A DNA stretch of 64,000 bases, from contig NC_092662.1 of NCBI RefSeq assembly GCF_032118995.1, positions 2,418,001-2,482,000 of the forward strand, given 5' to 3'. Position numbers and translations under genes: made by a program. Numbering within the stretch: position 1 is the stretch's first letter; every line of letters begins with the position of its first letter. The notes below the pieces were generated by a model. The model had not been told where the DNA came from. It saw nothing but the letters and a program-made list of their open reading frames with translations, and did no database searches. Of this stretch, positions 48,901-59,986 are shown one piece after another. The DNA comes from Asterias amurensis (lineage: Eukaryota; Echinodermata; Asteroidea; Forcipulatida; Asteriidae).

Positions 48901-51900
48901 AGCACAGGGAAACCCAGGTACTCTATTTGTTCACCTTTCCTTGCCTTACCTAACCTCTTCCAACCAATAGAACGATCCATTAGGCCCCGCCCACGACGCA
49001 CGTGTGAGCAAGAACATCTCCAATGCCTTTCTGCACAACTCTGCTGCGCGCGTCAAGCATACGCGCACGCATGTCGGACCTTATTTGTCGGACTTTCGTT
49101 GCGTTGTGTTTGGTCAATACGCAATGGGGCGGAGCTTAATGGATTGGTCTTTAGGCACAAGTCCTCAACACTGGGCCAGCAAACTCATGACCAGACAAGT
49201 CCAGCCGTCTTCTCTTTTTTCCCAATCCATTACCTTTATTTTAAAAAAAAAATCTTCAAAAGTGACTAACTTAGCAACAATAATTGATTTGCAGTTAAGA
49301 ACCATCTTAGCTCTTTGTGAAACAGAGCTGCTAGAGCAAAACAAAAATTGCTTAACATTTGTTTGCGTAGTAGAAATGAGCAGAATACCGGTCACAATTT
49401 GTACACAGTAGATGGTAGTTTGGCTGGTAACCCTATTCTGGTATACATACTTTTGTTGTGCTTGACAATTTTTTAAGCTGAAGCACCTCTAGAAAGTTTT
49501 GCCCTTGAATTTGATATTATTGTTGGATATTACTATGAAGAAATATCTGATAATAAAATGTTGCGTTCACGCTTGACCCCAACAGAGACTTTCAGCGAGA
49601 CATGGAGCACCGAGGTGATCGGTAGCGACACCTCCGAGCCCCCGTCGGAACCAAACACCATCGAGCGTCTCCAGGAGATTGCCGAGTCACAGGAGGACAC
49701 TAGCGAGCTCTCCGGTGCCCAGGCTGCAGCTCTGCTCGGCATCAGGCATTCTGTACCTGACATCTCGGAGACAGCTAGCGAGACATGGAGTGTCGACGTG
49801 CTTCAGAGCGACTCCGAACCTCCCGAGGACAGGATGCAAGAGGTGGAAGATAACCCCCACGAAGAAGCCATTCAGGTCAGTACAAAATTAAAAATATCAT
49901 TTCAAGTGGAAGCGTAGTTGTTATTTTTTGCGTCAAAACAGTCTTTTTGATAACCCCCACGAAGAAGCCATTCAGGTCAGTGCAAAAATTAAAAATATCA
50001 TTTAAGTGGAAGCGTAGTTGTTTATTTTTTTACGTCAAAACACTACTTTTGATCACACTTATTGAAGAAAGCACTTGTGTTGCTGATGGTGACTGTCACG
50101 CTGCTGATCTCGGCCCAATTTCAAAGAGCTGCTTAAGCACAAAATTCGCTTAAGCTAAACAATTTCTTGGTAAGTAAAATCAGATTATCGGCCATTACTT
50201 CACTCAATTGTTAAGCTAAGTAAACAACAGCTAAATACTAGCCACAAGCAATGTATATGGCATAAAATGTTGGCCAGTAACATGTGTAAAAAAAGCATGC
50301 TATTTGAGGCAAATTTTGAAAATTGTTTTTTTTTTCTCTGTCAGGCATCCTCATTAGAAGCGGACACTGACAGGACGTCGTCAAAGACGAGCGAGGGCCC
50401 CAGTTCTAGGCGGAGCTCATGCGGCAGTCATAGCATCAGTAGAAGCTCAAATAACGACAGCCCGAGTGTGGATGAGGGCGCTGTTAAGAAAGATACTGTA
50501 AGTTTTAAGCTGCTTTTCTTTCATTGGTTCGCCCGAGGGGTTTGCAAAGGTATAGTTCTGGTTAAGTCATTGGGGTGTTGGTTCGAATACCAGTTATGAC
50601 ACTTGTGTCTTGAGCAGGATGCTTTATTATATTTGCTTCTCTTCACCCAGGGGTATAAATGGGTTCTCGATATTCTGTTTGGAAAAGCCTCCGGAGTGCC
50701 ACGGCAGCTCAGGGCTGTATACTTACCAGGGAGCATGAGCATTAAAGGAATGTTAATGGCTCAATGGCCAGGGTGCATTGTTGTTTCTTTAGTATGGAAT
50801 TCAAATGTTATCCTTAAAAAAATTCCTAATTGTTGTTAAAGGATTCCCACTTGAAAAGCATTATGACAGCGGCAATTTTTTGCATAAAAAATTTCCCTCT
50901 GGACACTAACGTAAAGCACACTGATATGGTTATTGTAAAATGCACTGAATAATTATTACTGGTATTATTCTTTCCTTGTATGTAATTTGCAGAGCTCTGA
51001 CGCCACCGAGGACTCCAGCAACACACATTACTTTGATCCCATGGAGGACCCGTCCATGCTGAAGGGAGCTTCCCCGTCAGGTATCTCAAGCAGTTCTTCA
51101 GGAGGAGGTACCGGGGATTCCAGTAACAACGACCCTGGATTCCCTAAGAATCAAGTCGCTCGGGAGGAAAACATCCCTGTCCTGGAAAGGTCGTCTCCTC
51201 TGATAGACAAGCAACGAAAGCTCTCTAGGGAAGGCCCGCCGACGGACAGGCCGTTCTCCACAACCTCGGGCTTCATGAATCAGTTCGATCCCTTGGGCAA
51301 CCGGAACAACTTCACTCTGAATAACGGCAACGAGCCAATTAGTAGAACTGGTAGTAAGACAGACGGCGGCGGTAAACCTGCAGAGGATCTGCTGCAGGAT
51401 TTCGATCCTTTCTCGAGTCTGATGCCGCGATCGTCGAGCACCCTGCCTCCGTCGGTAGGGCGGCATGTTGAAATGCCCATGGGAGCCAAGCCAAAGATAA
51501 GATCTAACTCTGCCCATCAGAAGGGAACAGGTAATCGTACAGCCACGGGTTACGTAACGTATAATGAACTGCACGGATTAAATCATGACTACGGCAGTCA
51601 GGGTCGGCAACAGCCACGGACAAATCCTTTTGATCTCGGCGACGACGGGCTCTCCCATGTCAATCATGGTTTCTTCGAGCCGGTGAGGCCATCCAACCAA
51701 ACCGCTCAGTTCCAACCCGACATCTTAACCCCTTTTACTAGTTTTGATCCGTCGGCACCGGTCAGCCACACCTCGCAATCGCTGTTTGCCAACCAACCCC
51801 AAAGCCAAACTCCTTCATTCCGAGGGTACGGGTTGGACTCTGACAGCGGAGTGGTGTCCGGAGACTCTAGTGAGCGTCTCTCGCAGCGTGTCGCCAGCAC

Positions 51901-54900
51901 GATCAGCACGGCCAGCAGTAGCAGCACCTCTTTCCTAAACACATCGAGCGAGAGCTCCAAGCCACTGGACTTTCTCTCCCAGATCGGAAGCCGGACGTCG
52001 GATGAGTGGAGTGGCCTGGAACAGCAAGACCAAGGCCGTGTCCAAAGCTTCCCTAGCACCTCATCGGGGTCGAGCTTAGGCTTAGCCCTCACGAGTTCGA
52101 CAGAGGTGGAGCAGAAGCACTCGAGATCCATGAGTGCAGACCCTGAATTTCTCTTGGAGGACGGATTGATCAAACATGTGAGTGGAGATAATTTTGAGAT
52201 TTACCCAAGCCCTGAATTTTACTCTCATTGGGACGAAGCCAGTGACTTTTTAGAAATTAAACAGATTTGTATCTTCAAAAAGTATTCCATTGATTATTGT
52301 ATGAGAACTATTTGTGTCTTTTTTCGTTTGTGTAGGATGGCGGTGATGCTGATAAAGGCAGGTCCTGGTTAAAAAACAAATTGAGAAAAATAACAATAAA
52401 ACGTGAGTAAAAAAAAATGTGAACAAAGTAAATCTTTTTCAGGTGATCAGGAGATTTTGGTATTCACACACTCATTATTTTATGTATATGTTTAGGATAC
52501 ACCAAGTGAGAAAACTGTCCTTTGACAGTTACCAAACGTGTCCAGGGGTGGATTTCACAAAGGTAGTCCTAACTTAGGACTAGTCCTAGGCAATGCTAAG
52601 AGATAGGACTGGTCCTAAGTTAGGACCAGTAACTCATCCTAACTTAGGACTAGTCCTATCTCTTAGCATTGCCTAGGACTAGTCCTAAGTTAGGACTACC
52701 TTTGAAAAATCCACCCCAGTGCCTTTAAATATCTGTTAAATTATTTTTGATATGGTGTTTCCACAAATCTTTTCTCTTTTTTATAATCCTGATTTTGATT
52801 TGGTCCCACAGCGACAAGGAAGTCGACAAAGGAAAAATTGGGCGCTTCGGATAAAGAAGAGGGATCAGGAGACAGGGTGCCAGAGGCTAAACCTTCCGAC
52901 TCGATCCAGATCATCCCTAATCCAGCGTTGGTATCCTACCAATTTGAAGGTTAGTATTACCCACGAGTTGCTCGCTTGTGTGACCCTAATTTTAGAAATT
53001 TATTTACAGGGGTTTAAAAGCACTTGCATTCAAGTCCTTCGGATGGGACGTAAAGCCGTTGGTCCCATGTGTTGCGTAGTGCATGTAAAAGAACCCATCG
53101 CACTTATCGAAAATAGAAGGGGGTCACCCCGGTGTTCTTGGCTGTGGCTGCCGTAGCACCGTAGCACCTTGTAAACCCTTATTAGGTGCTACATAATTGG
53201 GTCTCAGAATTTATCACTGCAATAACCTTTCTTTCTGAAATTTTGTATATATACTAAGCGCTTTGAGTACCTTGCTGGTTGATCTGTGTGCTATATAAGA
53301 CTTTGATATTGTTATTATTATTAAGTACATGTAATATTGGTACCTGTTGGAACACTGTCGCGTCTGTGCACAAATGTTGTATCTTGATGTTGCAAAAATG
53401 CTGTGTCTTGCATGAAAAATGCTTTGCTCAAAAACATTGCATCACAGCTCATTATTGTTTTTTTGTGTATATTTGGGCTGTGTTGATTGAGATAAGGTGC
53501 GTTGACAAATTTATACATTTTCGGTAACGTAAGTGGGTTTTTTAGTAGATATATTGAAGTTTTTGCATTTATAACCACATTATTTCGAAGTAAAAATGTT
53601 TCTAAAAATGCTTTATACTATCAAAAGCTGCTGTAGGCTTCAAACCAAAAGATTCTATTGCCGTGAAGTCTAAGGGCCATGTCACACGAGGCAACTTACG
53701 GGCAACCAGTTCCAGGCAATCTCCAAGAAGAAAAGACAGTCACATTTGAATGTTCACATATTTCTCTTGTGGATCATAAGACAATGTTTGAAAATTGACC
53801 CGTGTGCTACCAAAGTGGTCTTGTAGTATGCACTGCAGCTGGTTGCCTCCAAGTTGCCTGCAAAAGTTGCCTCGTGTGGCAAGGCCCTAAGACTGATTAC
53901 CAACCGTATATCTTCCTTTAAAAAAAAAAAACCTCAAATTGTATCTTGCTGTATGTACATGAATTTGATGCACTGACTTGACAATTTAATCACCGGCTAA
54001 CTTTGGTTCAATCCAACAACAGCAGATGAGAGACTCAAGCCCGCTTCGGTGCCGGAAACAAGCAGTGACGATATCCTGAATAAATACCGCGATCTCCGAA
54101 GGACCCACTCATCAGACTTGTTGGAAGATGATCGCGGGTCACATGGTAAGTCCGTCCGCCCTTAGCAGAGGCTTGCAATACTGCAGTTCATATTTGAGAG
54201 GGCAAGGCCATTTTTATTTTTGATGAAGCAGACTCCCATTGGAAGATATTGAAGTCTACGGGAGGTTTCTGAACGGGCACGTAAGCCTGAGACTATACCC
54301 AATTTGATAGAGCTGATGAAGAACAAAAAGTAGCTAAGCACAACAAATTATGCTTAGCAGAATAAGGTTACCAGTCACAGTACCATGTAACATGTAGGAT
54401 TTGTGACGAGATATCCTGCTTATTTTTGCTAAGCAGAAAATCTTTAAGCAATATGTACTGCTTGAGTAGCTCTATGAAATTGGGCCCACGGCCAATGGCT
54501 GGCCACTGTGTGGTTTTAGGCCTGGCGATTATTAATTATGATTGTCTTTAGGAAATGTAACTTATGACATTGGTCAGTTCTTCTTTCATTTCATGTGGTG
54601 ACTAGTTATACCATTCATTGATAATTTAGCTGTTTGGGTGACAACAATTGTAAAACTTCTTTAAGATGCTCTTTCTTATCAAATCCACACAATTTTTCAT
54701 GCAATTTAGATGTGAACAACTTAGAATCATCCACTGAGTCTACCGGCAGCCACAGCGATAAACCCGACTCGGGTAACTCCGATCAACCGAACATGGACCC
54801 CGAAAACTTAGAAGAGTCCTATGCGTACATCGACGCCAAACGCAAACTCCGCATTGTCCTGCGTTCAGCCGATGTCCACACCCTCCCCGGTCTGACCAAC

Positions 54901-57900
54901 TTCACCACGTCCCTTCATCTTGGTCCGGAGCTCCACATCGGGGTGACCTGGGGCTACCCCGAGAATGAGCTGGTGGCGTTCTTGAAGGTGCAACTCGCGG
55001 AGGCAATGAATCTTCAGGATAGGTCGTTAATGGCACAGCTCAGGGAGACACTGAGATGCGTCCAGAATTTTGATAACGATGGGTGAGTGAAAAGGCATGT
55101 TTTACTTAACGAACAAACCAGAGAGTTCTCAACTTAAAGACACTGGACACTATTGGTAATTGTCAAAGACCAGTCTTCTCACTTGGTGTATCTCAACATA
55201 TGCAAAAAAATAACAAACCTGTGAAAATTTGAGCTCGATTGGTCATGGAAGTTGCAAGATAATAATGAAAGAAAAATAACCCTTGTCACACGAAGTTGTG
55301 TACGTTTAGATGGTTGATTTCAAGACCTCAAATTCTAAATCTGAGGTCTCAAAATCAAATTCGTGGAAAATTACTTCTTTCACGAAAACTATGTCACTTC
55401 TGAGGGAGCCGTTTCTCACAATGTTTTATACTATCAATCTCTCCACATTACCCGTCACCAAGGAAGGTTTTTGGCTAACAATTATTTTAAGTAATTACCA
55501 AGAGCTGTTTAAAGAGCTGAATTATTTCACTGAAGTGTGGTTACCATGTGCCTCAATACCTTTTAAAATCACGTCAGGAATTCAGTGATTAGGAGGATTG
55601 AAGTGATATCCTTTTTTTTATTTTTTATTTTTATTTTTTTTTTATTTTATGCAAGTCGCCTGACACACAAGGCCTGAAGGCCACTTCAAGGTGTGGGCTA
55701 CAATTATTTTTTCCAGAGGCCGTTGCCACCTACTCCTAGGTCTGAAACAGGGTTACCCCTTTCACAGTCCTACGAATGTAGGCTTGGGTATCATCAGTTC
55801 GAAGCCTGGCCGGTATAGCAGAAAGCACTACCTCCCCAAGAATGTGTACGATTGTGTACAGCTTATGGATGTTGAACTAATGAAAGATTTGTGAAGAATA
55901 TCTGACGTCCGAAACTGACAGCCGAAAAATGTATGCAGCCATGGAATGTTACCTTCTCACGTCAGATTTGAAATAATTATGGAACTCTGAAATAAGTCCA
56001 CCTATTTGAAGCCACATATCCATGAGAATGTGCGATAATTTCTGTCCTTAGCCACTTCTTCTTATAATAATTTGGGGGGCTCATCGTCCTTACTCGCAGC
56101 TAGAGCTGAATTGCGAAGGACGCGGCTACATTGTGTTCGAGACGCAGGCATGCAAGGGCACATTCAGCTGCCAGCCACATCAACCCATTATGACCACGGA
56201 GCACAGCCAAGATCGAAAGTGTTTGAATTTTTCCTGAGGGAGGAAAACCGGATAGTCTGGAAAACCCTCATGGCACAGCAGAGAACCAACGCACAACTCA
56301 ACTCACATATGGCCTCGACCGGGAATCGAACCGGGGTCACCTTGGTGATAGGCGAGTGCTTTACGCACAAGCCAACCGTGCCACCCTTCTTGACCAAAGA
56401 TGATTACAAGGCCTAAACTTAAAAACAAGGTTAAACAAGGAAATTTAATGTGAAATGTTTTAACCCTTGATGTGTAGATGCCGGAGGCTTTTGGCATCTC
56501 TCCGGGATGACTATGAGAATCGATCTCCGTACATTGCTTACTTGGTCCGCAGCCGAAAGGGTCTGGCGTCATCAAGGGCTCATCTAGAACGACTTATGGA
56601 ACGAGTGGAGAGGTCAGTTTATTTAGGCTTTTCCAAGTTCAAATTACGATATGGTGATGTACTTAATTTCCTCATTGAAAGTCTCTAACCTCTCGTTAAA
56701 ATGGTGTAAAATGTCATTTGAGTTTACTCCCTTTCAGAGGGAAATTTAAAACAAGACACGTTTTATCTCAAAAGTAGAACAACAAATCCCGGTCTTTACT
56801 ATGAAAAACTTTTTTGTCTTTCCTTTGTCAAGTCAGGGTTTTAATGTGGCAAAGATATTTTCAACGGAAGATGACAACTGCCTAAATGTTCTGAATAAAT
56901 TACTGCTGGCTTGGGTCACAGAAATTTTTCAGGATATCGGTTTGAAATGAAGATGAAGAATCTTCTTTAAGATTCAAATCTACAAACCCATGACTATGCT
57001 CTACAAGATCTTCAAACAGTTATTATTCTTCAATTTTATATTTTTGGTAATGAAACCAAATGATCTCTCATAAGTGGACTTAATCACTGTAGCTCGCAAG
57101 GAAACCTTGCCTATGAACATTTCTAACAGATAGTGTGTTGTGTTTTTCAGGGACAAAGCCGTCGTTAACAAATACTTCACGATGGTCCTCGTTCGGCTCT
57201 TCTTGGAGAGGCAGGAGACGAGTATCTTGAAGTTCATCTCAGACTTCAAGGCCCTGACTGCGGCTGACGAGAAGGTAAGAGACACAAAAGACAAGAGCGC
57301 TTCTGCCCTGGTTTTGGATGTAAGAAAGACCTTAAGATGAATCCTAAGTAAGGACGAGTTACTCTTCCTAACTTGAGATAAGACGAGTCCTAACTCTTTG
57401 TGAAATCGATGGCAGGGCACTGATGTAAAGTGCATTGAGACAGTTATAGTGAAATGCACTATAATAAGAATTTGTCATTATTATTGTTAAGGACTAGAAA
57501 AGATTTAAAAATGTTGGTTCTCACTTAATCTCTATCTTTATTTTACAAGTTACAAAAAAAAAAAAAACTGTCAGCGTCTTTTTGTGCTTTTCTCTTCTAC
57601 AGACACAACTGATGAAGTTTTTCCTGAAGACATTAAACACTTGGATCCTGGATGACCCAATCTGGGAAGGTAGATGTCCTTTTGATTTAAATTCTTTAAA
57701 TTGAAATCTCTTGTAAAATGGTACAGGACTGTGCAAGTTTTGCACCTGTTTCAGAGCCAACTCTCCCTGATTCTGCAGAAAATACCCTGAAAATAAAACG
57801 AATATTTCCATTTTGTGATGAAAATGGAAACTTTTTCCCTATTATGTTGAATGTTATCATAAATATCTCCCTGATTGATGTACAAAATCTGGAGACCGTG

Positions 57901-58450
57901 CCTTTTCCAGCTGCGCACCGCGTCTCTGGAATTCCTTGCCAGACGAGCTGAGGGACACACCTGATCTGTCTACATTCAAACACAACCTCAAAACTCATCT
58001 GTTCAATTTGTCAGTTTGCTAGCATCCGGCGCCTTTGAATGGTACCTTCCGGATACTGTGCGCCTTATAAATTTTATGTTATTATTATTATTATTATTAC
58101 TATATCATTTGTCTATTCATACTATTATAGCTGCTAGCGACACTCAGATGAACGATGCAGAGATAGTGACGGAACGTGCCATCATGAGTCGAATCTACAA
58201 GCTGGCTCTCTATCCTAACGACGAGGCTGATGTTGCTCGAGACAGGTGCGTTGGAAACTTTCTTAACCATATCAAACTAGTAAACCATATCAAACTTCAG
58301 ACTGATGATACCCAAGCCTACATCCGTATGGACTGTAAAAGGGGTTACCCTGTTTCAGCCCTAGGAGTAGGTGGCAACGGCCTCTGGACAAAAAAAAATT
58401 GTAGCCCCCACCTTGAAGTGGCCTTCAGGCCTTGTGTGACTGGCGACTGG

Positions 58451-58491
<41 letters not shown>

Positions 58492-59986
58492 GTTTAAGTA
58501 TTTGGGAAGCATTTGAAGGGGCACCAAGGCTAAGACAAAGGGCAAAAGAGGTCATGATCTTAAAGTCTAGGGGAAACTTCGGAAGGGGCACCAACACGAC
58601 CAAGGCCAATACAAGGAGAAGCATAGCCCATGACCTCCATGGCTACTCTGTAAACTTCAGGCCTGTGTCATTATTTAGACCTTCACTGGGAAAAACACGT
58701 CTTTCAAGTTTGGGTCATTGTTAAGGTTTTTTTCCAACGTAATGCTGATTTATAAGCAAAATTTTCAAGAAAGACACCCGTGAAAGTTTCAGCTGCATAC
58801 AGTGTCTACTTGTTGAGAAAACAGAAAGGAACCCTATCATGGTATTTTCATCAAGAATGTTGAACCCATACATGTTTATCAAGGTGGCAGCGGGTACCAA
58901 CCCTATCTCTGGCCACAGCATTCACAAAGGGACACCACTGTAAAGTTGATTCATTCATCTCGCTTTTTGGGGGAGCTGAGGCAAGTCAAATTTATCAACA
59001 TTCTTCTATTTGTAATCAGCGGCAGGAGTAAAAAATAATTTATATAATTTCTTCACCTTTTACAGAGTACTTCAAGCACATATCTACCGGTTGTCCAAGG
59101 TGATCACAGTCAACCATAAAGCACTTCAGATCCCAGAGAAATATGGGAGGGAGGCCCCCTGGCCAGCCGCCCAAGCTGAGATCCTTAACATCAACGTGTA
59201 CAAGGTATGTAGTACCATCAACATCTCTGGCCCCAGCATTTACAAACGGAGACCAGAGAAATTTGAATCACCAAAATTAGCTTCGAGGGCGATCTTTGGA
59301 GACTCAAATTTGTTGACATTCTTTTATTGCTTTCTATTATCAACATTAGACTAGATAATTTCTTCATATAAAAATTACACACTTTAAAAAAAAAACCTTC
59401 ATTACCAAAGTGTGACCCTACCTTTAAGCGAATCATTGTATACAAATACCAATAAGCCATTTGCGTGTTAGATTTGAATAATGTCTGGTACAATGACGTG
59501 CTAGGTCACGATGTACCGACCGCTTACATTTCAATTCCTCAGACTAATTCTTCAAGGCAAGCCTTTGCACAGCAACCTAGTACCAATGTACTATGCAAAT
59601 GGCTTATTTCTCCTTGATTGAGAAAAAAACGATAAATACGGGTGGCCTGAAGTTCTCATATATTTTCCCCTTTGTTTTTTTTTCAGACTCCGAAAGACAA
59701 AATCCGTTGTGTCTACCGCTGTTGCATGATCATTATGAACCTCCTCAGTCTCGCGAATGAAAACTCAGTACCGGGCGCCGATGACTTTTCCCCGGTACTC
59801 ATGTTCGTCCTGATCAAGGCCAACCCGCCCAGTCTCCTGTCGACCGTCCAGTATGTGGACAGCTTCTACTTCGACGGGGACCAGTTCCGAGAAAGCAGTG
59901 ATCCAATGGCAGGGGAGGAGCAGTATTGGTGGATGCAGTTCTGTGGCGCCATCGAGTACATTAAGACGTTAGACGACAGAAAATAA
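42905..59986 (+). CDS. GAPVD1: GTPase-activating protein and VPS9 domain-containing protein 1 (RME-6/Gapex-5 orthologue)
   Basis: Endocytic regulator: a Rab5-family guanine nucleotide exchange factor with an N-terminal Ras-GAP-like domain, acting at clathrin-coated structures and early endosomes. Nineteen coding exons in continuous phase: 42905-44041, 44859-44990, 46294-46495, 47402-47580, 48346-48508, 48693-48917, 49586-49875, 50345-50497, 50993-52177, 52336-52402, 52812-52949, 54023-54145, 54710-55082, 56478-56612, 57151-57274, 57603-57669, 58131-58245, 59066-59204 and 59687-59986 (TAA). The product is 1,748 residues, somewhat longer than the vertebrate protein (about 1,480). The Ras-GAP-like fold spans about 150-390 (RRLLRRGKCA, FICPAIVNPEPYGI, ARFNLMQVG). 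Exon 7 has two SETWS.(E/D)V..SD repeats also typical of GAPVD1. Exon 9 (395 codons) is Ser-rich and carries FDPFSSL (about 964) and NPFDL (about 1038), AP-2/EH-type ligands. The VPS9 domain covers about the last 140 residues (VPGADDFSPVL, STVQY) with its Asp and Tyr present. The start lies in CACCATGG. Confidence 0.95.
45189..45575. mobile_element. TTAA foldback element, family 2
   Basis: Left GACAGTGGACACTATTGG, right ACCAATAGTGTCCTCGGCC with TTTAA. It sits in GAPVD1 intron 2 and interrupts a GGGCCCAATTTCATAGAG repeat. Confidence 0.75.
45909..46122. mobile_element. CCATGGAGGAAGG inverted-repeat element in GAPVD1 intron 2
   Basis: CCATGGAGGAAGGAAGAGAA and its complement form 28-30 bp arms. 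The interior pairs again (GGTACCGC, CCACCCACATACC). Confidence 0.65.
46913..47285. mobile_element. TTAA element, family 4, in GAPVD1 intron 3
   Basis: TTAAAGCCATTGGACAC on the left and TATAATGGCTTTAA on the right. The inner sequence TTCTCGCTATTGAGAAT forms a central hairpin. The overall plan resembles family 2, but the sequence is different. Confidence 0.65.
47875..48018. mobile_element. GGTGGCAGCAGACTT palindromic element in GAPVD1 intron 4
   Basis: Outer ends GGGAGACTTTCCAACGC and AGAAAGTCTCCT show that the complete element is longer than the astacin-intron fragments. The arms pair almost fully around GTAGTTCTGAAC. Confidence 0.7.
48525..48680 (+). mobile_element. 3' end of a LINE retrotransposon in GAPVD1 intron 5
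   Basis: Reads LQLKTHLFALAFPNT, then GCGCCTTTGAGTGG, GTGCGCCTTTATAAATGCTG and an (ATT)n tail. This is the same type as 57885-58105, in a 184-bp intron made almost wholly of the retrotransposon tail. Confidence 0.65.
49851..50050 (+). repeat. GAPVD1: Tandem duplication of the end of GAPVD1 exon 7 with its splice donor
   Basis: About 98 bases starting GATAACCCCCACGAAGAAGC, including the exon end ATTCAG and donor GTCAGT, are repeated immediately downstream at about 49950. The second copy has a few small changes (an extra A, a missing C). The first donor gives the regular phase. Confidence 0.85.
50112..50245. mobile_element. GGGCCCAATTTC element, left part only
   Basis: CGGCCCAATTTCAAAGAGC followed by CTTAAGCACAAAATTCGC; no matching right end. 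Located in GAPVD1 intron 7. Confidence 0.5.
50520..50745 (+). mobile_element. tRNA-derived SINE-like repeat in GAPVD1 intron 8
   Basis: GTTGGTTCGAATACCAGTTA resembles a B box; it is followed by CTTGAGCAGGATGCTTTATT and CACCCAGGGGTATAAATGGG. No poly(A) tail is visible. Confidence 0.5.
52545..52718. mobile_element. TAGTCCTAA foldback repeat, near-perfect palindrome, in GAPVD1 intron 10
   Basis: GGGGTGGATTTCACAAAGGT to ACCTTTGAAAAATCCACCCC. The arms, with GGCAATGCTAAGAGATAGGA on the left, are complementary almost base for base over about 80 positions, so this is probably the youngest copy. Confidence 0.75.
53026..53325. mobile_element. Dispersed retroelement-like repeat in GAPVD1 intron 11
   Basis: CCTTCGGATGGGACGTAAAG, GTTGGTCCCATGTGTTGCG and GGTGCTACATAATTGGGTCT recur in the repeat at 30170-30420. 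It ends GTGCTATATAAGACTTTG with (ATT)n, typical of a non-LTR element tail. The class is not certain. Confidence 0.55.
53668..53890. mobile_element. Inverted-repeat element AGGGCCATGTCACACGAGGC in GAPVD1 intron 11
   Basis: TAAGGGCCATGTCACACGAG at left and CTCGTGTGGCAAGGCCCTA at right; the arms include GGCAACTT/AAGTTGCC. Confidence 0.65.
54298..54487. mobile_element. GGGCCCAATTTC foldback element in GAPVD1 intron 12
   Basis: CCCAATTTGATAGAGCTGATG to GTAGCTCTATGAAATTGGGCCC with inner GCTAAGCA repeats. Confidence 0.6.
55134..55512. mobile_element. Family 2 foldback element in GAPVD1 intron 13
   Basis: Left CTTAAAGACACTGGACACT, central GACCTC...GAGGTC palindrome and a worn right end (AATTACCAAGAGCTGTTTAA). 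Confidence 0.65.
55605..55850 (-). mobile_element. SINE copy, reverse orientation, in GAPVD1 intron 13
   Basis: T-rich run at 55610-55650 (poly(A) of the other strand), then GCCTGAAGGCCACTTCAAGG and GTTGCCACCTACTCCTAGG. A B-box-like TTCGAAGCCTGGCCGG near 55798 is the tRNA-derived head. Confidence 0.7.
56290..56385 (-). mobile_element. tRNA-like SINE head in GAPVD1 intron 13
   Basis: On the reverse strand GTGGCACGGTTGGCTTGTG looks like an A box region and GGTTCGATTCCCGGTCG is a good B box, about 50 bases apart. The ends do not pair into a proper acceptor stem, so a SINE head is more likely than a tRNA gene. Confidence 0.5.
57318..57412. mobile_element. TAGTCCTAA foldback repeat, partial, in GAPVD1 intron 15
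   Basis: AAGGACGAGTTACTCTTCC then CCTAACTCTTTGTGAAATCG. Confidence 0.5.
57885..58105 (+). mobile_element. 3' end of a LINE retrotransposon in GAPVD1 intron 16
   Basis: One frame reads CAPRLWNSLPDELRDTPDL then FKHNLKTHLFNLS, a typical LINE C-terminus. It is followed by GTGCGCCTTATAAATTTTATG and an (ATT)n tail that ends close to the exon acceptor at 58130. Confidence 0.7.
58296..58484 (+). mobile_element. SINE copy with long poly(A) tail in GAPVD1 intron 17
   Basis: Shares GATGATACCCAAGCC and CCTAGGAGTAGGTGGCAACG with the SINE at 42150. It continues into CACCTTGAAGTGGCCTTCAG and a run of about 30 A (58455-58484). The head with the tRNA-like part is missing (5' truncation). Confidence 0.75.
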
